This document shows, piece after piece, positions 1 through 10,841 of a stretch of 64,000 bases of DNA; positions within the stretch are counted from its first letter, which is position 1; every line of letters starts with the position of its first letter. The stretch is from Linyphia triangularis (lineage: Eukaryota; Arthropoda; Arachnida; Araneae; Linyphiidae). A program made the translations under genes and the position numbers. The stretch spans positions 102,317,523-102,381,522 of the forward strand of contig OZ021724.1 in NCBI GenBank assembly GCA_963978545.1. The letters are read 5' to 3'. A model generated the notes under the pieces. That model worked only from the letters and a program-made list of their open reading frames with translations. It had not been told where the DNA came from and did no database searches.

Positions 1-574
1 CGATTGAGTTGCTTGCGGCTGTGAGTCACCGGATGCTGTTTTCTATTTGGCAGTGAGTCGCCAAAGATGCTGAAATGATTGTGTGGAAGTCGTGATATAT
101 TTTCAGAAGGTGCCGATAGAGGGCAACATGATTCAATTGTCCGATAGTCGCCAATAAAGAGTAGTAGCCTTGCGATCGGTGGGGATCGATCGTGCGACCT
201 TTGGTTTCCCAGCCGGATATTCTATCCACTAGACAAAAGTGATCAATTGTGTCTAGAAGTTGTATCTGTTATTTGTACACAAGACCACCACATAGCCCCT
301 TCTCAGTGAGTTGCGAAGGGGACGAACGATTAAGTTGCTTGCGGCTGAGAGTCGCCATAGATGCTGAGATGATGGAGTAGTGCAGTATTTTCAGAAGGTG
401 CCGATAGAGGGCAGCACGATTCAGTTGTCCGATAGTCGCCAATAAAGAGTAGTAGCCTTGCGATCGCTGGGGATCGATAGGGCGACCTTTGCTTTTCCAT
501 ATATAGATACTCTATCTCCTAGACAAAATAAGAAGGCCTAGAAGTTTTATCTGTTTGCACACGAGACCACCACA
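1..574 (-). repeat. SINE-E tandem pair (left edge cut)
   Basis: Two head-to-tail units of roughly 320 bp share GTGCCGATAGAGGGCA, TAGTCGCCAATAAAGAGTAG and ACACNAGACCACCACA. Related copies at 12.0, 22.4 and 38.2 kb keep the tRNA-like promoter, read on the minus strand. In this pair the head region is degenerate. Confidence 0.65.
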
Positions 575-1591
575 AGTTTATTAGTCAGCCTTTTACATAC
601 TTCTATATTTTAATTATAAACATATATTGTTATTGCGTCTTTATGCATATCCTCAAGGATAACAATGTACTCCCTGATCATGTTTCCTTAACCAAAAATT
701 CAGCAACTTTAATCTCATTCAAGAAACTAAATTAAACATGCAAAAGCAAGCAGTGGGCCAACCAACCACAGGCAGCAGAATTGATTTTTTCTTTTAATCC
801 ACTTTATATTCAGTGGGATTGCCGCAGGGTTAAGTCTATCTATTATTTAGATGAGCTTACGCTTTATGTTATGAAGGGAAGACACTAAAATGGTTTCTGG
901 GGGTTAAAATATGAAAATTATATTTTCGGAAATGGGTTTTCGTAAGCGTGCTTTTGCTGGAATTTTCCGAATCTGGTTATTTCCCCCATTATGTCTAGAG
1001 CTTTAAAACTAAAAAATCCAATTATCAGGTATGGATATTTTACTAGCGTGTGTATAGGGCATTATGGAGGGGAGAGAGGGGGGGGGGATATGTACTTAGT
1101 AACATGCTTTTCTAGGAAAATTATTTTATCTCAAAGGATATCTGTAGAACATAGTTTTAATGGTAAAAGTAAAAGTTTAAAATTCAATGCAAAAGTTTAT
1201 GAAAGGATTTCTTTGTCTAGTGTATTATCGATTCATTATTTTTATCTGCCTCAGTTTTAATAGCTTTTATTTCCATTGTTAAAGTATAAAAGGTAAATTT
1301 CAATCTTAAAGCGAAACTAAGGAGAAGATGTCTGAAGTGCAAATATTTTCAATTGCTTTGGAAATATGCGGTACTACGGTATCTTATTAGTCAAAATGGG
1401 ATTGTAAATGCACGGAAATTTTCAAAACATTTGGTCGTAATTGGCAAATAAATACGCTAGGTATAAAATCAAGAAATATTTACGTACGTGTTTTTAATAG
1501 CCTGTCTTACTTTGAGGTACATATTTATATAAAATTGTGCATGCATTGAAAAAAACAAAAATGCAGAAAGTTAAAAATTAAAATATAAAGA

Positions 1592-1625
<34 letters not shown>

Positions 1626-1808
1626 CAATATTGTAATATTTATACCAATAATCTCTGAAGTATTTATATGGAATTTAAAAAAAATTCTTGATATTTTTAG
1701 AAGCAAAAAGGCCATGCTTGGGCTAAAATGTGGGTTGATAATAATTAAAGTTCAACTTTCAAAATGCTGTACAAAAACAAAACACTCTATGAATGACCTA
1801 AAATTTGA
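575..1808. other. Unassigned AT-rich stretch
   Basis: No gene or dated repeat was recognised. It holds a G-run near 1080 and a poly-A tract at about 1599-1625. Confidence 0.5.
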
Positions 1809-1985
1809 CCTGAAAATACAGGGTGTCTATAAAAGGTTGGACACATTTTGATGTTGTATAATTTGTAAAATAATGAAGATCTATATAAACTTATAGCATT
1901 TGTACATAGAATAACTCATATATTTTCATTTATAGCGAACGTTGCCAGAGAAAATTTCTTTTTTCCATTTGAATATCACTTTTTT

Positions 1986-2285
1986 GTAAATATCATTTGC
2001 CCGTGTTATTAATTTAAAAATTTTCTCATTTTTTTTGTAAATATCGTCTGCCCGTGTTATTAATTTAAAAATTTTCTCGTTTCTTTTGTAAATATCGTCT
2101 GCGCGTGTTATTAATTTTAAATTTTTCTCTTTTCTTTTGTAAATATCATCTGTGCGTGTTATTAATTTAAAATTTTTCTCGTTTCTTTTGTAAATATCGT
2201 CTGCACGTGTTATTAATTAAAAATTTTTCTCGTTTCTTTTGCAAATATCGTCTGCGCGTGTTCTTAATTGTATGTTTTCCCCTCT
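1986..2285 (+). repeat. 51-bp tandem repeat, six copies
   Basis: GTAAATATCGTCTGC recurs at 1986, 2037, 2088, 2139, 2190 and 2241, exactly 51 bp apart. Each unit contains GTGTTATTAATT. The last copy is the most diverged. Confidence 0.9.
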
Positions 2286-2300
2286 TATCTATCCAGACTA

Positions 2301-2492
2301 CCTGATGTAATGCCACTGGACTTTTTCCTTTGTGGATTCGAAAAGGACATTGTTTACAGAAGGTAAGTGTCGAATATTGATGACTTAAAGGTCAGGATTA
2401 CAGCCGCAATAGCCTCTGTGGATGCCGATATACTTGCCAGTATCTGGCGCGAAATTGAGTACCGTCTTGATATTCTCCGTGCGACGAACAGC
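2301..2492 (+). pseudogene. C-terminal fragment of mariner-type transposase
   Basis: One frame gives PDVMPLDFFLCGFEKD, then a TAA, then IDDLKVRITAAIASVDAD and IWREIEYRLDILRATN. The PD-x-x-PLDFFL motif followed by an ITAAIA helix and a WREIEYRLDICRATN tail is characteristic of the C-terminus of DDE transposases common in arthropod genomes; the D of PDxxPLD carries the last catalytic position region. One in-frame stop and the missing N-terminal two thirds make it dead. Confidence 0.75.
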
Positions 2493-2714
2493 ATTTTTTT
2501 CTTAAGCTTTTCGAAAGTTAAACTGTAGATATAATCTTCCTGTCTCCAGGTACCACAGAAACATTAGTCAATATCGAAGACAGAGGTTTTGGAAGATGGA
2601 CCAATTCTAGCCAAAACTCGAGCATCATTCCAAAATATTTTTTTTTAAAGAAGCATTTCAAAAATATCCCAGAACATTGCTTTGTCCTCCACCCGTTCTT
2701 ATAAATAAAATATC

Positions 2715-2960
2715 ACAATTTCAAAACTATGCATCAACATTTAAAAATTTGTAGTACATGGTGTGAAATTGGCCAATATAGGTATCCAACGGCCGATTTA
2801 CTACGTTCCACATCGGACTTGGCCAATGTCAGCCGATTTTGGCAAAAGTTGCTGGGGTGTATACTAGGGTGGGCCGAAAAACAAAACGAATTTTGGTCAT
2901 CCAAAAAGTAATATTGTGGAAAAGTTGTCATTTGACATCTATAGTAAGTGTGCAAAATCT
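2715..2960 (+). repeat. Dispersed repeat with GGCCGAT motifs
   Basis: The ATTGGCCAATATAGG...CACATCGGACTTGGCC segment is echoed in inverted, diverged form at 22045-22330. A GGGTGGGCCGAAAAA terminus at 2868 looks like a transposon end. Class unknown. Confidence 0.3.
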
Positions 2961-3400
2961 TACTAATAATCTTTTAAAAAAATTCTTCCTCTGCCGCAAT
3001 GGAGGTGAAGTTTTGAAAAAAGAGTCAAAATCGTTAATCGATCACAATAAGAAGGTATACACTGCATACCTTCCTATTATGAATTAGTAAATTCACTGTT
3101 GTTGACTCCAGTGGCCGAAACATTGTTAGTTTTGACAAAGTATTTTAAGATTTAAAAGAGAGGGAACATACAGTCGTTCTAATTATCTGGAATAAATTGA
3201 GCAAGGCTCCATTCGGACAATCGAATATCCAGATATAAAACATGATTTGATAGTAAAGAATGAATGTTGCTTTGGCATGTATGAATATGAAAATAATTTT
3301 GCCTACGTTTAGTGGGCACGTACTGTAAGAAAGCGTTTCATCGAACGCATTGTACATATTGTGTCCTTAAACCTACTGTATGAAAACGGAACCTCACTAT

Positions 3401-4050
3401 TAGACTGAGAGGCGACTGCAATTTTTGGACCCCATAGAACATCACTCTGAATTTTTTATAGAAATTAGAGAAAAGTGAGTAGATTACGAATCCACTGGTC
3501 TGCCGTGGCAAAAATGGCCGAAACTACTCAAAAATAGACTTTTAATAAGTTGAACTACATCTAATTGCTAAATGCGCCATAACTTGCCAAATAATGAGCA
3601 TTTTTTTTTATTTAGTAACCCTCACTCTTTAATTTTCAATTAAGAAGGAAGCAGACGATTCGGATGTGTAGCGATGGCTGACTTGCATCTTTCAGAAATG
3701 AGCCAAATTGGCAATCAACATTACGTCACTGATGAAGTAACTGATGTCGCCAGTTTGGCTAACTTTTAAAAGATACAAGTTTTTCGAGCCAGACATAAGA
3801 AATCGTTTGCGGTTTTTCTCATTGAAAATCAAAATGCAGTGGGTTGCCAGACGAAAAAGTTTGTTCTCTTTTTGGCAAGTTATGATATATTTGGCAATCG
3901 GATTTTAGTTCAACTCATTCCAAGTCTATTATTGATCAGTTTCTGCCATTTTAACCACGGCAGACCAGTGGATTCGTAATCAACTAACTTTTCTCCAATT
4001 TCTATAAAAAAAATCAAGAGGTCGAAAAATTGCAGTCGCCTCTCGGACTA
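3401..4050 (+). mobile_element. Foldback family F, copy 1
   Basis: 650 bp. TAGACTGAGAGGCGACTGCA at the left is mirrored by TGCAGTCGCCTCTCGGACTA at the right. The arms pair imperfectly along the whole element. Flanked by TAT on both sides, a 3-bp target duplication. No coding capacity. Confidence 0.9.
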
Positions 4051-4410
4051 TATAGCTACCCTAGTAGACTCATTAATCATCAAACTTGTGTCTATTTTGT
4101 TTATCAAATTTTTAAAATGCAAATTTTTCTGATTTTTTTCCCCCGAAAGGTATGGGAAATCGACCATTCCAGATAGTAGGAATTCATCTGAGTTATTTTT
4201 TATGTACATTAAGTACACAATAAATATTTTAAAGTAAAAATCATGTGTTGAACTTGTAAAAAATCTATTTTCAATATGTTGTTTAACACCAATGATGCCT
4301 CATAACATTGAAATTAGTTAGAATTATTTGTTAATGATGTTTATATTATTTTTATATTGTATTTCGAATTAATCTATTCTATCTCTTGATTATTTTTTAA
4401 GTATTAACAA
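4051..4410. other. Unassigned AT-rich stretch between F1 and K1
   Basis: No gene, repeat or motif recognised. Confidence 0.5.
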
Positions 4411-4691
4411 GGGGTGTGGAACATCGCACAACTTTCAGTTACACTATGTTACTGTTGAAGATTTGTGTCATTTACCTTTTTTATGCCTCCATCGTTCGTT
4501 TAGAAAAAATGGCCAGATTGGAGATATTTTTTTGGTGGTAATTCTTATATGCGTCTTTTTAAAAAAAAAAAAAAACACTTTGCCAAAATGGTGTTTTGAG
4601 AGATATACTTTTCGATGATTTTTATATTATCCTTTCTTATCAATGAAACTGAGGAGATGAGAAGAAACGATCGTTGTTGAGGCATGCTCAA

Positions 4692-4867
4692 GGTTGTATT
4701 CAGATAATCTGGCGCCGTCAGCAACACGAAGGCTATAATGCGCCGAAACATTCGTCATTAGACAAGCCAACATACATTTACAAACAACCATGCCTTGCAC
4801 GGGACTCGGAACCCGCAACCTTGTGGTCTAGAGGCTAGCACGCTAACCACTCTACCGTTTGGTCGGC
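4692..4867 (-). mobile_element. SINE-A copy 1, inside K1
   Basis: Target duplication GCATGCTCAA at 4682-4691 and 4868-4877. Minus-strand tRNA-like head at the right end. Confidence 0.9.
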
Positions 4868-5693
4868 GCATGCTCAAAGAAAGAGAACTCTGTATTAAAG
4901 GCATTCGTTTTTCAACTTTTTACGCCATTAAAGCATTTTTACAGGAATTTCGGAGATGGGGATGTTTAGAGCACCTTAAGTGGCCTTACCACAGCGATTT
5001 TGAAAAAAATCGTTTGCGTCGTTTTTTTTACCAATTACTGAAAAGCATGATTTTTTCCATAGGCAGCAATGCGCGATTTTGACTAAAACCTTAATGATAA
5101 GTCCTTGTGCCACCACCTACCCTCACACCAAATTTGAACATCGTAGGTAAATTTGTTCGGCAGTTATGCCGACCACGTACACACATATAGCCACTTTTTC
5201 AAGATCACTTTTTTGAATTCGGGATATTCCAAAACGTGGTAAAATGGAAAAAAAAATAAAAAAATTACCGAATGCTGTACTTTCATTATCCTATGTATAC
5301 GTATGGGTAATTGAATGTAAAAATGTGTTATTAGGCTTATATTGTTGAGTGAAAATTAATTAGGCAACACGCACTAATACAATGATAGTGTCCTCAATTC
5401 CCCCATTAGATCCTTCATATATTGGGAAAATGGCACCACATAATCACGATGAAACCATTACATCGATTAGAAGTGGCCATTATGTTTGTTCAGGAAATTA
5501 AGAAGGAGCATTCGAGATATGGTTCCCAACCCTTTGGGAATTTATTCCCCTTTCCATTCCCAATTTCTTACTTTCTTTTATTGTTATAGTAGATCTAGAA
5601 CACAATCATTCGGACTATTTAGGAACATTTTTTCTAGGGAGTATAATATCACTGAATTCGGCTCTATTTGAACTCAGAACTTCATGCTACAGA

Positions 5694-6322
5694 CAGGGCC
5701 TGATCATCGCCTAGGCCCACAAGGCCCGGGCCTTGGGCCCAGGATTTTAGGGGGTCCCGAAATTGGCTGGAAACCATTTTTGTTTCACAAAAGCTATGTG
5801 AATATCTTTTATAACCTGTATAAAATAATTTTTACAGAAAAATCATTTCGTATTGATCTTGAACAGTCTTTAGTTTCCCAGAGTGTTTTATTTAAATAAA
5901 CCGTTTAAAAGCTTGAAACACAAGGTTTTTTGAAAGATAGGGGGGGGGGGGGGAATTGAAAGGAAGTCTAGACGAATTTATAGTGAGATCAGCAAATGTC
6001 GACTCTGAAGTTGTGAATAATGCTGCAGATATTGTCGTAACAGATATACACATTGTTATAGTGAAATGCAATGTTATACATAACAAAGTTTTTCCTCTTT
6101 TGATTTATAAATTTGATTGTTTGAAATTTCTTTCTTTATTTGTGATAAAAAAAAAAAACTTTTAGAAAACAATATTAACATTAATTCATAAACCTTTTTT
6201 ATATTTCATGTTAATTCATTTGACTTTGCTTCGAGTCCATTTCTAATAAATCACACGTTTGAAAAAAAGGGCCCCCGAATGTGTCCGGGCCTTGGGCCCC
6301 AACTTGTCATGATCAGGCCCTG
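5694..6322. mobile_element. hAT-type non-autonomous element (CAGGGCCTGAT family), copy 1, inside K1
   Basis: Ends CAGGGCCTGATCATC and GATCAGGCCCTG. Perfect 8-bp duplication GCTACAGA at 5686-5693 and 6323-6330, the hAT signature. 629 bp, AT-rich core, G-rich ends, no open frame. Confidence 0.9.
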
Positions 6323-6875
6323 GCTACAGAGGGTGTTGAAACAGTTTTAGAACGAATTCGAGACTGTTTCTAAATGTTTAAAATGGAAATATATTTTTAC
6401 TTTCAACTGCCCATATGTATACTTAGGGTAATGAAAGTACAGGATTCGGTATTTCTCCACGTTTTGGAACATCGTGATTTCAAAAAAGTTATCTAGAAAA
6501 GGTGTCTGTCTGTGGTCAGCATAACTTCCGATGTTCAAATTTTGTGTGGATGGCCATGGGACCTACCATTAAGGTTTTCGTCAAAATCACACATGCCATT
6601 GAAAAAATCATGTTTTTCAATGATTTCTAAAAAACGGTTCTAATGATTTTGATCAAAATCGCTGTAGTAATGCCTCATTAAGTGTTCTAAACATTCCCGC
6701 CTGCGGAATTCCCGTAAAAATGCTTTAATGGGGTAAAAAGTGGAAAAACGAATGCCTTTAACACAGAGCTCTCTTTGTTTGAACATAACTTATCAACGAT
6801 TGTTTTTTCTCCTCTTCTCAGTTTCATTTACAAGAAAGTATTATATAAAGAATAATCGAAAAGTATAAAAAAAAG

Positions 6876-6877
<2 letters not shown>

Positions 6878-6920
<43 letters not shown>

Positions 6921-7129
6921 AAGAAAGAAAAAAAAAGAGAGAAAGAAAAAAAAAAGAAAGAAAAAAAAAAGAAAAAAAGAAAGAAAGAAAGAAAAAAAAA
7001 TAAAGAAAAAAAAATAAAGAAAAAAAAAAGAAAAAAAGAAAAAAAAAATAAAAAAAAAATAAAGAAAAAAAAAAAAAGAAAGAAAAAAAAAAGAAAAAAA
7101 AACCTTCACCAAAATGGCAATTTTGGTGA

Positions 7130-7176
<47 letters not shown>
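6878..7176. repeat. A-rich tract, 12-bp hairpin, then T tract
   Basis: About 220 bp of nearly pure A with GAAA interruptions, then CTTCACCAAAAT / ATTTTGGTGAAG around a GGCA loop (7104-7131), then 45 T. The A and T runs can extend the stem. It lies in the right arm of K1. The Lys/Phe frames across it are artefacts. Confidence 0.85.
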
Positions 7177-7321
7177 CTGACCCATATTACAACTATTGCA
7201 AAAAATATCGCCAAACCGGTGTTTTTTTCTAAACGAATAATTTAAATATAAAAACGCCAAATGACACAAATCAACATCAGTAATATAGTATAATTGACAG
7301 TTGTGCGATGTTTCACACCCC

Positions 7322-7774
7322 TAGTTTGAAATTTTCGATCTGATGACTTTGTTTTTGAACTATAAGTACTTTTCATATTAGGACATTTCGTAACAGTTCG
7401 AGGGATATTGCTTGCTTTTCTTCCCATTTATCACTTTCGGAATTCCATCAGTAGCGGTTAGTTTGAGCTAAGTCAAAACTCTTTTCAGCAAAACAAAGAC
7501 ACAATAATCCATAGGGGTCTCAGCATACATACATGCGTAGGCAGGATGAGAGATAAAGTGATATATTCCCTACAGTAATTTTTTTTGTTTGCTATTAGAA
7601 CACTCAAATCAAAGGATTTTGTGTGTGTTTAAAATGATAAATTTATTTTGAATAAAAAGCATAGGCAAAAAAGCACCTGTTATCTTGATAACTAAATGCG
7701 GCGTTTATAACAAAAAGAACTGTTATGATTTGTTGACTTAGAATATCATATTCCCTCCCGAAAAAAAATCGTCA
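7322..7774. other. Unassigned stretch right of K1
   Basis: AT-rich; no gene or repeat recognised. Confidence 0.45.
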
Positions 7775-7854
7775 TTTTACAAACACCCAACACTCGAACC
7801 AGTAACCTCGCGGTCTAGAAGCTAGCACGCTAACCACTGTACCATTTGGTCGGC
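7775..7854 (-). mobile_element. SINE-A fragment (tRNA-like head only), copy 2
   Basis: Only the head and start of the body survive (TTTACAAACACCCAACACTCG to CATTTGGTCGGC); no target duplication was found. Confidence 0.8.
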
Positions 7855-7998
7855 CCTGTTGTATACGATAGTTTTGCCTGATACACGTTAAATTGATCGT
7901 GGCATCAATGTCTTCTCATTAGTGTTGTGGGAATGGAGAGAAAGATACGCGATTTAAGGTTTCGACCTCCTAATCTTAAAATAGTTCAAACTTACAAG

Positions 7999-8176
7999 AC
8001 CGATCAAACGTATAGTGGTTAGCGTGCTAGCTTCTAGACCGCGAGGTTGTGGTTTCAAGTCCCGTGTTAGGCATGGGTGTTTGTAAATGTATGTTGGCTT
8101 GTCAAATGACGAATGTTTCGGCGCATTATAGCCCTCGTGTTTCTGACGGTGCCAGATAATCTGAAAACAACCAATA
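7999..8176 (+). mobile_element. SINE-A copy 3
   Basis: Target duplication AAACTTACAAG at 7988-7998 and 8177-8187. The head starts ACCGATCAAACGTATAGTGG, diverged from the consensus. Confidence 0.9.
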
Positions 8177-8199
8177 AAACTTACAAGGCTTATTTGGCT

Positions 8200-8545
8200 G
8201 CGATGAGGGGTCATAATGGCAGAAACAGACAGACGGAACCGTGCAAACTAAACAACACACACTTGCCGTCGTCCAATTGAACTGAAACTTAGTAGTTAGA
8301 CTCGTTGCCGATGCCAATGCTTCCTGTCAAGTTTTTGAGGCTGTCACTAAAAGACAGCCTTTACACACATTTTTGTCGCTTCGGTGAAATTTTTAACCCA
8401 CGTTTGTCGTCAATCGATCGACCTGAAACTTGGAAGTTATAGACTCTCTGTCAGTGACAATCCTTTTTATCACGTGTTGAGGCTCAAAATTTATATTTTT
8501 CCATGACCTGTAATCGATGGGATTCTTCGAAGTAGTCATACAGTA
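8200..8545. repeat. Family M dispersed repeat
   Basis: Contains CTTGCCGTCGTCCAATTGAA, a diverged form of the CTTGCCGTCATCCAATC motif seen at 10.2, 16.5 and 45.5 kb, and GGCTGTCACTAAAAGACAG. Boundaries and class unknown. Confidence 0.5.
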
Positions 8546-8564
8546 TGAAAACTCGATTTAAACT

Positions 8565-8955
8565 CGAACGTCTGATGACTTTGTGGTTAGCGCTCTGGCT
8601 ACGCATGCCAAAGATGCCGTATTCGAATCCCGGATTAGGTATGGATATTCGTTGTGGTTCGAAATCCACATTAAGCTGTAGATCTCAGCCTGGTTGGTTT
8701 GTTGGTTGTTTTCAGATTATCTGGCGCCTTCAGCAACACGAGGTATATAATGCGCCGAAACATTCGTCATTAGACAAGCCAACATACATTTACAAACACC
8801 CATGCCTAACACGGGACTTGGAACCCGCAACCTCGCAGTCTAGAAGCTAGCACGCTAACCACTATACCGTTTGATCGGCAGATCTCAGCCTGATTAGCCA
8901 TCATTGTGCATAAAAATAGGTCGTTGAGCGTATAAATCAATCAATCAATCGATTT
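8565..8955 (+). mobile_element. SINE-B copy 1, split by a SINE-A
   Basis: A second tRNA-derived SINE: box A in GTGGTTAGCGCTCTGGC, box B in TTCGAATCCCGGATTAG, then a body through GTTGTGGTTCGAAATCCAC and a TCAATCAATCAATC tail. Interrupted at AGATCTCAGCCTG by a SINE-A. Confidence 0.8.
8693..8879 (-). mobile_element. SINE-A copy 4, nested in SINE-B
   Basis: Target duplication AGATCTCAGCCTG at 8680-8692 and 8880-8892; removing one copy restores a continuous SINE-B. Confidence 0.92.
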
Positions 8956-9193
8956 GAGCTCAAAATCACCTAAATAAGTTGCAACTACACATAAAAGTTG
9001 ACAAGGCATGTACAAGATTTATATTAAAAACTATTTTTTTATGTTTAATATTTTTACACTTGCATAATACAATTATGATTTTTATGGAAAAAGGTTTACA
9101 CTTTTAGTTCCAACAGTAGACATAAAGTTATCGGTAATATGAAATTAATACAATTCAATTCAAACTTTCAATTTTTAACTAGCTCTAACGAAT

Positions 9194-9372
9194 GGTTGGT
9201 TGTTTTCAGATAATCTGGCACCGTCAGCAACACGAGGGCTATAATGCCCCGAAACATTCGTCATTAGACAAGCCAACATACATTTACAAACATCCATGCC
9301 TAACACGGGACTCGGAACCCGCAACCTCGCGGCCTAGAAGCTAGCACGCTAACCACTATACCGTTTGGTCGG
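9194..9372 (-). mobile_element. SINE-A copy 5
   Basis: Full length, ending 72 bp from the donor of the vWA exon. No clear target duplication, unlike most copies. Confidence 0.88.
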
Positions 9373-9444
9373 GGCCACACAAATAGAAGAGTTTTGCAAT
9401 AGTACATAACCATATTCAGTTTTATTCAATTAAAAACAACCTAC

Positions 9445-9789
9445 CTGCAGTATCGCTATAACTTATGACAGCCACACGCGAAGCATTAACGTCCACAACA
9501 ACGTGCGTCAGAAAGGATTCCACGAACCCTCGTTGCAGTTCAAAATTCGCCGCACCAACGCTGCCCGATCTATCCAGCACGAAAACATACTCGGCTTTTC
9601 CCACCGAAAAAGTATTCTTGGACAAATAGTCAACAATCGCCTTTTCTTCTTTATTATTTCCATGGCAGACAGAAATTAGTAAGCAAGCCAGTGAAAAATC
9701 AATCAAGGATTCTGCAGCTCCCCTGCATTTACCACGAACTGTCATCTTCACGAACAGCTGCTTTCTGACATATTTCTTGTACGAGGAAT
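9445..9789 (-). CDS. Exon with N-terminal half of a von Willebrand A domain (partial gene)
   Basis: On the minus strand an acceptor-like TTTGTGTCTCCAG ends at 9790 and the donor CAG/GTAGGT is at 9445/9444. The exon is 345 nt, phase 1-1, open throughout. It encodes AEYVFVLDRSGSVG (metal-binding DxSxS at 9574-9560) followed by FELQRGFVESFL and VDVNASRVAVISYSD, the first strand, helix and second strand of a vWA fold. By eye this is closest to the vWA module of SVEP1-like proteins. An internal ATG at 9745 is followed by a hydrophobic run (SLIDFSLACLLISVCHG), so this could also be a first coding exon with its own signal peptide. The second half of the domain must lie in another exon, which I did not find; it may be beyond the left edge. 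It transcribes away from the sushi gene. Confidence 0.72.
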
Positions 9790-10084
9790 CTGGAGACACA
9801 AAAGGAGATGTCTTATCGACATTTTCCCTATCGAGAGCTTTTTGACCTTATCCATCGTCATCTTTAAATTTTGGTTTTTATTTTTTTGCCATCGTGAGCA
9901 GAAATTTCATGAGCTTATCTTTACTTGTAGCTTCTTTTGTACACCGTGATAGCAACTTAGTAATACTATTCAAATCTGAAATTATTTCTTTCGTCGGTTG
10001 ATTTTTTTTCTTTCTTCTTCAATCTTTTATATGAGCTTTGATTTTGTGTGAGGTTGTGTGGGGTTTGTCGATGGCGTGCAAATC

Positions 10085-10570
10085 TGCGGAGGCTTAATTA
10101 ACGCCCTTGCCTTTATCCAATCTGTCTGAAACTTGGTAGATAGATTCGATGTCGATGACATTGCATTCTATAAAATTTTGGGGACTGTCACTAAGAGATC
10201 GCTCTTACGGAATACTAATAAACAAACTTGCCGTCATCCAATCGTAATGAAATAGCATTTAACCGATCATTGAAGAAACTCTTTCTTGCTGACAAAATTG
10301 TTTTAATATAGAAATAATAACATTGTTTTAATCGGAATAAATAAAAGATATTTGGATGTGAGTGCATAAATTCACATTCATTTTCAATGAATAAATTTTG
10401 AAAAGTACTTTACCGCATATTTTGCTGATAGAGATGTTTTATTTTAACTTGTGAAATTAGATGCAAGCACCAAGCACACGTTGGCAACAGAAATGGCGCT
10501 TTGTTAATGAATATACAATTTGGTAATGCATACAAATGATTTATATTAAAAGCTTTTTTATAGGTTATAT
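10085..10570. repeat. Family M dispersed repeat
   Basis: Carries GATTCGATGTCGATGACA, CTTGCCGTCATCCAATCG and, further right, GTACTTTACCGCATATTTTG. An inverted relative lies at 15.5-16.7 kb. Confidence 0.55.
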
Positions 10571-10658
10571 TATTTGAATCTCAATTCTCCCTTTGGGATG
10601 GTAAAAATATTCTGAATAATAACAAGGTGGACGTACCTAAACTGTCACTGCTTATCAG

Positions 10659-10841
10659 GTTGGTAGGTTGTATTCAGATTATCTGGCGCCGTCAGCAACA
10701 CGAGGGCTATAATGCGCCGAAACATTCGTCATTGGACAAGCCAACATATATTTACAAACACCCATGCCTTACACGGGACTCGGAACCCTCATCCTTGTGG
10801 TCTAGAAGCTAGCTCACTAACCACTATACCGTTTGGTTGGC
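10659..10841 (-). mobile_element. SINE-A copy 6
   Basis: Imperfect target duplication CACTGCTTATCAG / CTACTGTTTATCAG. Head box B is damaged. Confidence 0.85.

Larger units (their letters stand above)
1809..2500 (+). mobile_element. Relic of a mariner-type transposon
   Basis: Opens with a GGTGTCTATAAAAGGTTGGA terminus like those of arthropod mariner-type elements. It then holds a 51-bp tandem array and ends in a decayed transposase tail. A similar terminus (GGTGTCTATAAATAAGTTGG) occurs at 39625. Confidence 0.55.
4411..7321. mobile_element. Large foldback element K, copy 1, with nested insertions
   Basis: GGGGTGTGGAACATCGCACA at the left is mirrored by GTGCGATGTTTCACACCCC at the right. Matching inner arms include AACTCTGTATTAAAGGCATT against its complement near 6750, and the AATGCTGTACTTTCATTA block near 5265 against its complement near 6440. 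Without the nested SINE-A and hAT elements it is about 2.1 kb. No transposase frame. Other pieces occur at 15.0, 19.2, 26.56 and 37.8 kb. Confidence 0.8.

Noticed and set aside
6828..7269. Phe-rich minus-strand frames of 128 and 142 codons
   Set aside because: They translate the A-rich tract; no protein family has such composition.
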